Source: DAIDKA01 sp035506335 (GTDB taxonomy: Bacteria > Pseudomonadota > Gammaproteobacteria > Steroidobacterales > Steroidobacteraceae). Taken from it: a DNA stretch of 12,869 nt. The notes under the pieces are model-generated. The model was not told where the DNA came from. It searched no databases and worked only from the letters and a program-made list of their open reading frames with translations. This document shows, piece after piece, positions 7,310 to 12,869 of this stretch (the first letter of the stretch is position 1; each line of letters opens with the position of its first letter). The DNA lies in the NCBI GenBank assembly GCA_035506335.1, contig DATJPN010000052.1, positions 1 to 12,869 on the forward strand. The letters are read 5' to 3'. Both the position numbers and the translations under genes were made by a program.

Positions 7310-8326
7310 TCAGTCCGCCTCGGTGCTGGGATTCATTTCACGCGCGAGCAGCAGGCCCGCTGCCGAGGTGACGATCTTCTCGCCGGCCGCGATCCCCTCG
7401 GTCACGAGGTAACCGTTGCCCACGGGCATGTCGGTGGCGACTTCCCGGCGCACGTAGTTTCGGGCCTTGCGTTCGACGTAGCACCAGTACCGGCCGCCGC
7501 TGATCACCAGCGCCGCGGCGGGCACCGTGACGCCCTTGCGTGCGGGTCCCGAGCCGGGCGCCCAGACGAGCAGCCGCTCGCCCTCGCCGGCGTCGCTGCC
7601 GCTGAGCAGCGCGAAGAAGCTGCGTCCGGGCACGGTGGCATCGGCGGGCGCATTCCACACCGGTTGGAGCACCCAGCCGCGCGGGGACCGGGGCTCGCCC
7701 GGCGCGGCGGCATCGAGGCGCGCCGCGCGCAGCCTCGCCGGGGGCGGCCCCGGCAGCGTGCCGAGCGCGAAGGTCGCGCGCAGCAGCTTGACCTTGCCGC
7801 TCGCGAGGTCCTGCAGCGCCACGGCGCGGTTCGACGTGCCATCGCCGGCGCCCTCGCCGATGAGGCTCGACAGGCGCCGTTCGGCCAGCGCGAGCGCGGC
7901 ATCGTCGGTGGCCACCTGCCGGGCCGCGCTCTCGGTCGCCTCGGCGGACATCGCGCCCGGCGTGCCGGCCAGGCGCTGCGCCCGCGCGGCGACCGCACGA
8001 CTCTGGGCCGTGGCCGCCTGCGCGGTGGTGAGTTCCGCAACCGCCGTGGCCACGATCTCGTGGGCGACGATCACCCCGTAGCCAGCGATTTCAGGCTGGT
8101 ATTCGCCGGAAATCGCGGGCTCACTGACGACCCCGAGCTTCGCGACCTGCTCCGCCGTGAGAGTGATTCCCTCGGCGGCCTCGGTGGCGCCACTGTCCTT
8201 CGCGGGCTCGGGCGCCGTGGCCGGATGACACCCCGCGAGGCCGAGCATCCCCAGGCTCCATGCCGCAACCAGCCCGATGCCGGCGGCGGCGCGATGTTTA
8301 TGGATGGCTGTGCTCAACGCGATCAC
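7310..8326 (-). CDS. Atypical RND periplasmic adaptor (membrane fusion) lipoprotein
   Basis: This protein of about 338 residues begins with a lipoprotein signal ending in LAGC (Cys33), so it is probably lipid-anchored to the inner membrane. A short segment (ITLTAEQVAKLGVVSEP) resembles the start of metal-type adaptors. Two Ala-rich helices at about 89-120 and 127-156 form the hairpin that should contact the outer-membrane channel. The second half (PVWNAPADATVPGRSFFALL, then VPAAALVISGGRYWCYVE and GIAAGEKIVTSAAGLLLARE) matches adaptor beta-barrel and membrane-proximal regions. I cannot find the usual lipoyl half-motifs flanking the hairpin. The start is chosen as the GTG at 8326, whose GTGA overlaps the stop of the preceding gene and which has GGAG 9 nt upstream. 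A TTG at 8317, with GAGGAG 8 nt upstream, is almost equally good; a TTG at 8341 would need a longer overlap. Its role is to bridge the pump and the TolC-like channel. Confidence 0.85.
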   Translation of the reverse strand: MIALSTAIHKHRAAAGIGLVAAWSLGMLGLAGCHPATAPEPAKDSGATEAAEGITLTAEQVAKLGVVSEPAISGEYQPEIAGYGVIVAHEIVATAVAELTTAQAATAQSRAVAARAQRLAGTPGAMSAEATESAARQVATDDAALALAERRLSSLIGEGAGDGTSNRAVALQDLASGKVKLLRATFALGTLPGPPPARLRAARLDAAAPGEPRSPRGWVLQPVWNAPADATVPGRSFFALLSGSDAGEGERLLVWAPGSGPARKGVTVPAAALVISGGRYWCYVERKARNYVRREVATDMPVGNGYLVTEGIAAGEKIVTSAAGLLLAREMNPSTEAD

Positions 8327-9723
8327 TCCTCGAGGCTCCAACCCCCGCCCAGCGCCTTGCTCAGATTGACCAGGGCCTGCAGGCGCGCGAGCGTGTACTG
8401 GCTGTATTGGTCGCGCGCGGCATACCAGGCGCGCTGCGCTTCGAGCACGGCCTGGAAGTCACCGGCCCCCTCGCGGTAGCGGGACTGCGCGCCTTCGAAT
8501 GCCAGCCGGCTTTGTTTCACGCTTTCGCCCTGCGAGGCGCGCAAGGCATCGAGATTGCGCAGGGCGGTCAGTGCGGTCTCGACGTCGACCAGCGAGGCCA
8601 GTATGGCCCGCCGGTAGGTCGCCAGCAGTTCCTCGTCCCGCGCGCGCGCTTCGTCGCGCAGCGCGCGCAGCCGGCCACCGTCGAAAATGCTCTGTAGGAG
8701 CCCGATGCCGAGGTTCACTCCGGGCCCGGCGCCGGCCAGGGAGATGACGGCGGCATTCACGGCCGGGTTCTGCACACCGCCGGCGGCGGTGAGGGTGAGA
8801 CCGGGCAGCATCGCGGCGCGGGCCGCGACCAGGTTCGCATCCGCGGCGCGCAGTTGCGCCTCCGCCGACCGCACGTCGGGACGCCGGGTGATCAGTTCCG
8901 CCGGCAGTCCCGGAGCAACCCTGGGCTCGGTGAGCGATTCGAGCGCGGCGTCCGCGACCTGGAACCCCTCGGGCTGGCGCCCCGTCAGCAGCGCGAGCGC
9001 CGCGAGGGCTTCGGACTCGCGCTGCCTGAGGTCCGGTATCTCCCCCTGCGCCGTCGCGAGGAGCGCACGCTGCAGGGCGAGCGCCACCGGATCGGCCATC
9101 CCCGCATCGAATCGCCTCTGCACCACATCGAGCAGGCTCCGCGCCGCATCGAGGTTCGACTGCGCGATGCCCAGCCGCTCGCGCAACGACAACACCGTGA
9201 AGTAGGCGTTCGCCACGCCGGCGAGCGTGGTCAGCGCGAGAGTGTCGTGATCGGCGCGGGCCGCCGCGCCGGCGAGTTGCGCCGCCTGCGCGGTGGCCCG
9301 GTTCCGGCCCCAGAAGTCGACCTCGTAGCTGGCCGAGAGCAGCGCCGACCAGTCGAACTCATGGGCGCTGCCATTGCCGGAGTGACCGGCGAGGAAGTTG
9401 CCATTGCCGAGCGCATCGACGCCGGGCAGGATCGCCGCACCGGCCTGGCGGGCGCGCGCATCGGCCTGTGCGACCCGTGCGCGCGCCGCCGCGAGATCGA
9501 GGTTGGCGCTCGCGGCCGCCGCGATCAGCGAGTCGAGTTCCGGGCTGCCGAAGCCGCGGTACCAGTCCTTGCCCGGCCAATCCGCCGCGATCCCGGAGGT
9601 TCCGTTCTGGAACGCGGCAGGCACCGCGGGCGGCGCGCGACCCGGCCCCTGCACGGCGCAGCCGGCGCAGGCCAGGAGCGCCGCGGCGCTCAGCGCGACC
9701 CGATGGATGCCACCCCGGAACAT
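8323..9723 (-). CDS. Outer-membrane efflux lipoprotein, OprM/NodT (TolC) family
   Basis: A 466-residue product counted from the ATG at 9723; an upstream in-frame TTG at 9735 is less likely. The signal peptide carries cysteines at 19 (LLAC) and 22 (CAGC), either of which could be lipidated; LLAC fits the lipobox better. The two OEP repeats follow at about 60-250 and 270-465. Family marks are DWYRGFGSPELDSLI, YEVDFWGRNRA, LTGRQPEGF, LPAELITRRPDVRSAEAQLRAADA, and the ending YTLARLQALVNLSKALGGGW. The protein would form the trimeric channel across the outer membrane and periplasm for the RND pump. It is the first gene of the efflux operon, its stop overlaps the adaptor start by 4 nt, and it lies 133 bp from the divergent beta-propeller gene with the likely operator between them. 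Family confidence is very high. Confidence 0.93.
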   Translation of the reverse strand: MFRGGIHRVALSAAALLACAGCAVQGPGRAPPAVPAAFQNGTSGIAADWPGKDWYRGFGSPELDSLIAAAASANLDLAAARARVAQADARARQAGAAILPGVDALGNGNFLAGHSGNGSAHEFDWSALLSASYEVDFWGRNRATAQAAQLAGAAARADHDTLALTTLAGVANAYFTVLSLRERLGIAQSNLDAARSLLDVVQRRFDAGMADPVALALQRALLATAQGEIPDLRQRESEALAALALLTGRQPEGFQVADAALESLTEPRVAPGLPAELITRRPDVRSAEAQLRAADANLVAARAAMLPGLTLTAAGGVQNPAVNAAVISLAGAGPGVNLGIGLLQSIFDGGRLRALRDEARARDEELLATYRRAILASLVDVETALTALRNLDALRASQGESVKQSRLAFEGAQSRYREGAGDFQAVLEAQRAWYAARDQYSQYTLARLQALVNLSKALGGGWSLEE

Positions 9724-9753
9724 TGGCGGTCTCAATTCACTTCTGGTGCAGCG

Positions 9754-9824
9754 AGGCTAGCAATTCGTGGCACTTTCAAGTGTACATCTTTGTAAACCCC
9801 CGGACCTTCGGGTGCGGGCATAGT
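9754..9824. promoter_or_regulatory. Divergent promoter region of the efflux operon and the beta-propeller gene
   Basis: Both genes must start within this 133-bp spacer. Candidate -10 elements are TAGCCT on the minus strand (9759-9754) and CATAGT on the plus strand (9819-9824). Neither has a consensus -35 at 16-18 bp, as expected for activator-dependent promoters. They would give 5' leaders of roughly 25 nt each. The hexamers are weak matches and are offered as candidates only. Confidence 0.35.
9781..9796. promoter_or_regulatory. Candidate response-regulator box, TTACA-N4-TGTAC (CusR/HprR-like)
   Basis: On the minus strand the DNA reads TTACAAAGATGTAC, an inverted repeat TTACA-N4-TGTAA with one mismatch. 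From memory, the E. coli CusR/HprR box is CATTACAAAATTGTAATG, which has the same half-sites and spacing. The element is an AT-rich island in GC-rich DNA, and its centre (9788) lies 31-33 nt from both candidate -10 elements. The adjacent OmpR-type regulator is the natural candidate to bind it. Confidence 0.5.
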
Positions 9825-9856
9825 CGCTCCCGCAGGAGAAGCAAAGGAGACGCCTC

Positions 9857-10906
9857 ATGATCATTCGCCCCATCGCCAGACTCGCAAGGTCGGTCCTCTT
9901 GCCCGGACTCGCGACCGCGCTGTTCGCCTCGAGCGCCCAGGCGGACTCGGGCCTGCAGGTCGTGCAGCGCTGGAAGCTCGGTGGCGAGGGCGGCTGGGAT
10001 TACCTCATCGTGGATGCCGCGCATCGCCTGTTCCTCAGCCGGGGCAACCGTGTCGACGTCGTCGACACCCGGACCGGGAAGATCGTGGGGAGCATTCCCG
10101 ATACGCAGGGGGTGCACGGCGTCGCACTCGCCCCCGACCTGCACCGCGGCTTCACGAGCAACGGCCGGGCGGATTCGGTCACGGCGTTCGATCTCGACAC
10201 CCTGAAGACGCTGCAGGTGACCAGGATCGCGTCCCAGAACCCGGATTCGATCCTGTACGAGCCCATCGGCAAGCATGTCTTCACCTTCAACGGCCGCAGC
10301 AAGGACGTGACCGTGCTGGACGCATCGACCCTGGCCGTGGTCGCCACCCTGCCGGTTCCGGACAAGCCGGAATTCTCGGCCGATGACGGCGCCGGCCATG
10401 TCTTCGTGAACATCGAGAGCGACCCGGGGCAGATGGTGGAGATCGACGCCCGCAAGCTCACCGTCCAGGCGACCTGGCCGCTGCCCGGATGCAATTCCCC
10501 GAGTGGACTTGCCATCGACCGCGCGCACCATCGGCTGTTCTCGGTATGCGACGGCAACGTCATGGCCGTCACCAATGCCGACACCGGCGCGCAGGTGGCC
10601 CGCGTGCCGATCGGCCGGGGTCCGGATGCGGCTGCGTACGATCCGCAGCGGGCCCTCGTGTACAGTTCCAATGGCGACGGCACCCTCACGGTCATCCATC
10701 AGGATTCGGCCGACCAGTACCGGGTCATCGACACCGTGAAGACCCAGGCCGGCGCCCGCACGATGGCGCTCGACCCGGCGACCGGCAAGGCCTACCTGGT
10801 GAGCGCCGAGTTCGGTCCGGCGCCGGCCCCGACCGCCGACCAGCCGCGGCCGCGCCCGGCGATGCTGCCGGACTCCTTCACGGTCCTCGTGGTCGCGCCC
10901 CACTGA
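9857..10906 (+). CDS. Secreted YncE-like (YVTN) beta-propeller protein
   Basis: A 349-residue protein whose ATG is preceded by AAGGAG at 7 nt. Residues 1-29 form a Sec signal ending AQA, with cleavage likely before Asp30. The rest is built of repeats of about 40-45 residues with the pattern D-x-x-x-x-x-L-F-x-S/T-x-x-x-G-x-x-V-x-V-x-D-x-x-T-x-K/L-x-V, for example DVVDTRTGKIVGSI, VTVLDASTLAVVATLPV and VYSSNGDGTLTVI. This indicates a seven-bladed propeller in the periplasm, as in YncE and other YVTN proteins. Two cysteines, Cys212 (PGCNSPSGLAID) and Cys231 (FSVCDGNVM), sit in neighbouring strands and could form a disulfide. The C-terminus is Pro-rich before the final strand. The gene is divergent from the efflux operon and shares its likely operator, so it may belong to the same response. 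Its molecular function is unknown; propellers of this group can bind proteins, DNA or metals. Confidence 0.85.
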   Translation: MIIRPIARLARSVLLPGLATALFASSAQADSGLQVVQRWKLGGEGGWDYLIVDAAHRLFLSRGNRVDVVDTRTGKIVGSIPDTQGVHGVALAPDLHRGFTSNGRADSVTAFDLDTLKTLQVTRIASQNPDSILYEPIGKHVFTFNGRSKDVTVLDASTLAVVATLPVPDKPEFSADDGAGHVFVNIESDPGQMVEIDARKLTVQATWPLPGCNSPSGLAIDRAHHRLFSVCDGNVMAVTNADTGAQVARVPIGRGPDAAAYDPQRALVYSSNGDGTLTVIHQDSADQYRVIDTVKTQAGARTMALDPATGKAYLVSAEFGPAPAPTADQPRPRPAMLPDSFTVLVVAPH

Positions 10907-10932
10907 CAATCGCATTCGGGTCCCGATACACT
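10903..10932 (+). promoter_or_regulatory. Promoter of the two-component system genes, predicting a leaderless mRNA
   Basis: CTGACA (10903-10908), which overlaps the stop of the propeller gene, is followed after 18 bp by TACACT (10927-10932). Eight bases separate the -10 element from the ATG at 10941, so transcription would begin at or within a base or two of the start codon. No Shine-Dalgarno precedes the ATG, which agrees with a leaderless transcript. Confidence 0.6.
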
Positions 10933-10940
10933 CCCGGCCA

Positions 10941-11609
10941 ATGCGACTCCTGCTGACCGAGGATGACGTGGAACTCGCGCAGTTCCTGGTCGGGCGATTC
11001 CACGACCAGGGATACGAAGTCGTGCATGTCGGCGACGGCATCCGGGGACTCGAAGCCGCCACGGGCGAGGACTTCGACGCCATCATCGTCGATCGCATGC
11101 TGCCGGGAATGGACGGCCTGGAGCTGGTGAAGGCCGTCCGGGAAAAGAAGTCCACACCGATCATCTACCTCACCACCATGAGCGGCATCGATGACCGGGT
11201 CCGGGGCCTCGAGGCGGGCGGCGATGACTACCTGATCAAGCCCTTCGCCTTCGAGGAATTGCTGGCGCGGATCCGCGTGATGACGCGGCGGCAGGCGCCG
11301 GCCGCCGCGAAGCTGTTCGCCGGTTCGATCGAGATGGACCTGGTGCAGCGTACCGTCACGCGCCGCGGCCGACCGGTCGAGCTGTTGCCGCAGGAGTTCC
11401 GGCTGCTCGAGTACCTGCTGCGCAACGTGGATCGGGCGGTGACCCGCAGGATGCTGCTCGAGAACGTCTGGAACATCCACTTCGATCCCCACACCAGCGT
11501 CGTGGAGAGTCACGTCAGCCGGCTGCGCGCACGGTTGAACGCCCATGGCGAGACCGACGCCATCCAGACGGTGCGCGGCACCGGATACCGGCTGCTTGCC
11601 TGTCAGTAG
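10941..11609 (+). CDS. OmpR/PhoB-family response regulator
   Basis: The 222-residue protein has a receiver domain (1-115) with the acidic pocket Glu7-Asp8-Asp9, phospho-acceptor Asp51 (IIVDRMLPGMDG), switch Thr78 (YLTT) and Lys100 (DDYLIKPF). A winged-helix DNA-binding domain follows (about 125-220), with LLPQEFRLLEYLLRN, VVESHVSRLRARL and the closing TVRGTGYRL. It is similar in plan to regulators of metal efflux such as CusR and CopR, though that resemblance does not prove its signal. It is expected to bind the box in the divergent spacer upstream of the efflux operon. It starts 34 nt after the propeller gene with its own promoter and apparently no leader. Its end overlaps the kinase gene by 14 nt. 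Family certainty is high; target and signal are inferred from position. Confidence 0.95.
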   Translation: MRLLLTEDDVELAQFLVGRFHDQGYEVVHVGDGIRGLEAATGEDFDAIIVDRMLPGMDGLELVKAVREKKSTPIIYLTTMSGIDDRVRGLEAGGDDYLIKPFAFEELLARIRVMTRRQAPAAAKLFAGSIEMDLVQRTVTRRGRPVELLPQEFRLLEYLLRNVDRAVTRRMLLENVWNIHFDPHTSVVESHVSRLRARLNAHGETDAIQTVRGTGYRLLACQ

Positions 11610-12869
11610 AGTCTTCCGGGCCGAATCCTTTCGGCTCGCGGCGCTGTTCGCGCTGGTGTTCCTGACGCTCGGCGGAGCGCTCCTCGGCGCGGTGCTGTGG
11701 ATCGTCGCCGGTACCGAGCGCAACAATCTGATCGCCGCCAATGACGCCGACATTGCCACGGTCGCCAACGGCCAGCGCGCCGAGGGCCTCGATGAGGCCA
11801 TCGAGGTGGTGCAGCAGCGGCTCGGAACCCCGCCGCGCCCGACGGGCTTCGGACACCGCTTCGCACCGGAGGCCTACATGGTCATCGAGGACGCCGCCGG
11901 CAAGGTGCTGGCGGGCAATCTGCCCTTCGTACGCTGCGCCGCCGGCGACTTCACCCTCGCCCTCGCCCCGGCTGGCGGTCATCGTCACCCGAGGATCGTG
12001 CTCGGCCGCTGCGCCCCGCTCGGCGCCGGGACGACCGTGTTCGTGGGACGCGATACCGGCACGATGTACGCCACCCGCGAGCGGATCCTGAACGCGTTCG
12101 GCTGGGTCGCCCTCGGCACCTGCGCCTTCTCGCTATTGGGTGGTCTGTTCCTCGGCCGGCGATTCATGGCGCGGGTCGACGCCATCGCGCGCACCTGCGA
12201 GACCGTCATCGCCGGGCGGCTGGACGAGCGCATCCCGCTGCGCGGCCGTGACGATGAATGGGACCGTCTCGGCCGCGCCATCAACGAGATGCTCGATCGC
12301 ATCTCGACCCTGCTCGAGAATCTGCAGCAGGTCTCGAGCGATGTCGCCCACGACCTGCGCACGCCGCTGACGCGCCTGAGGAACCGCCTCGAGGACGCCC
12401 GCGAGCGCTCGACCGGCGTCGCGGACTACTCGGCCGCGATCTCACGGGCGGTCGAGGACACGGACCACGTGCTGTCGCTGTTCGCGGCGCTGCTGCGCAT
12501 TTCGCAGATCGAGTCGGGGACGCGCGTGCGCAGCTTCGCCCCGGTGAACCTCTCGGAGCTGCTCGAGAGGCTCTTCCAGCTGTACCTGCCGGTCGCCGAG
12601 GACAGCCACCATCCGCTGACTCGCGATCTGCAGGCCGGACTTCGCATCCGGGGCGACGAGGAGTTGCTGGTCCAGCTCTTCAGCAATCTCATCGAGAACG
12701 CGATCCGGCACACGCCGGAGCACACGAAGATCGGCATCACCCTGCAAGTGCGCAACGGCGAGGTACTGGCATCGGTCATCGACGCCGGCCCCGGCGTGCC
12801 GCCCGAGGAGCGTGACAAGGTGACGCGACGTTTCTATCGCGGTGCGTCGGACCGCGGCGCCTCGGGCCA
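11596..12869 (+). CDS. Sensor histidine kinase (3' end outside window)
   Basis: The frame is open to the right edge, giving about 424 residues. TM1 lies at about 12-34, a periplasmic sensor region at about 35-165, TM2 at about 166-188, followed by HAMP. HisKA carries the phospho-acceptor His252 (DVAHDLRTPLTRL). HATPase_c shows the N box with Asn368 (LIENAIRHTPEH), the G1 box with Asp396 (DAGPGVP) and the F box RRFYRGASDRG. Probably only 30-50 residues (G2/G3 boxes) are missing. The start is the TTG at 11596, overlapping the regulator by 14 nt; no ATG or good ribosome site is available, and a GTG inside TM1 would delete the membrane anchor, so coupled translation is likely. The periplasmic part has Cys114, His129, His131 and Cys139 plus GNLP, a motif known from many such kinases. 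It should phosphorylate the adjacent regulator. Its ligand is unknown. Confidence 0.9.
   Translation, partial: MPVSRVFRAESFRLAALFALVFLTLGGALLGAVLWIVAGTERNNLIAANDADIATVANGQRAEGLDEAIEVVQQRLGTPPRPTGFGHRFAPEAYMVIEDAAGKVLAGNLPFVRCAAGDFTLALAPAGGHRHPRIVLGRCAPLGAGTTVFVGRDTGTMYATRERILNAFGWVALGTCAFSLLGGLFLGRRFMARVDAIARTCETVIAGRLDERIPLRGRDDEWDRLGRAINEMLDRISTLLENLQQVSSDVAHDLRTPLTRLRNRLEDARERSTGVADYSAAISRAVEDTDHVLSLFAALLRISQIESGTRVRSFAPVNLSELLERLFQLYLPVAEDSHHPLTRDLQAGLRIRGDEELLVQLFSNLIENAIRHTPEHTKIGITLQVRNGEVLASVIDAGPGVPPEERDKVTRRFYRGASDRGASG

Noticed and set aside
5373..7412. A 679-codon plus-strand open frame opposite the RND pump gene
   Set aside because: The translation is low-complexity, rich in Arg, Asp, Glu and Gln, with no recognisable domain. 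It mirrors the third-position GC bias of the pump gene, which is supported over its whole length.
8327..8341. Upstream TTG start for the adaptor (8341) giving five extra residues
   Set aside because: It would extend the overlap with the channel gene to 19 nt and adds residues before the signal peptide; the GTG at 8326 or TTG at 8317 have better ribosome sites.
9776..11164. A 462-codon minus-strand open frame opposite the propeller and regulator genes
   Set aside because: It lies opposite a signal-peptide protein and a canonical response regulator, and the product has only the composition of an antisense frame.
1..12869. Insertion sequences, CRISPR arrays, tRNA or rRNA genes, phage genes or defence systems
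   Set aside because: I looked for transposase or integrase motifs, regularly spaced repeats, CCA-ended cloverleafs and conserved rRNA segments on both strands and saw none.

Overview
The window is GC-rich DNA with tightly packed genes and long spurious open frames on the opposite strands. This is typical of a high-GC proteobacterium. The outer-membrane lipoproteins, the RND/TolC machinery and an MltD-type transglycosylase show a Gram-negative cell. The mix of genes fits a gammaproteobacterium of the Xanthomonadales/Nevskiales kind, but no rRNA or other taxonomic marker is present, so the lineage is an inference.

Layout. (1) 1-2040, minus: the N-terminal 680 residues of a lipoprotein lytic transglycosylase (MltD type, with LysM-like modules), cut by the left edge. 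(2) 2041-2565: a gene-poor stretch with a clear plus-strand Rho-independent terminator at 2363-2389. Upstream of it are short hairpins, one showing CCUCC in its loop, so the stretch may encode a small RNA. (3) 2566-2907, plus: a small secreted charged protein of unknown function. It converges on the efflux operon across a strong hairpin. (4) 9723 down to 2979, minus: four tightly spaced genes, in order an outer-membrane TolC/OprM-type lipoprotein, an atypical periplasmic adaptor lipoprotein, a heavy-metal-type RND pump, and a DmeF-type cation diffusion facilitator with a large extra domain. (5) 9857-10906, plus: a secreted YncE-like beta-propeller protein, divergent from the efflux operon. (6) 10941-12869, plus: an OmpR-type response regulator and its overlapping sensor kinase, the kinase cut by the right edge just after its F box.

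How the genes work together (inference). The CDF protein would move divalent cations, probably Co/Ni/Zn-like, from cytoplasm to periplasm, and the RND/adaptor/TolC complex would carry substrate across the outer membrane. The two-component system is next door. A TTACA-N4-TGTAC element lies in the 133-bp divergent spacer between the efflux operon and the beta-propeller gene. It is almost centred between two candidate -10 elements, so one regulator could switch both directions. The regulator gene has a CTGACA-N18-TACACT promoter ending eight bases before its ATG and no Shine-Dalgarno, which predicts a leaderless mRNA.

The least ordinary parts are the adaptor (hairpin present, lipoyl halves not recognisable), the RND pump (metal-type body but Asp-Asp in the TM4 motif), the roughly 95-residue insertion in the DmeF-like protein, and the possible small RNA.
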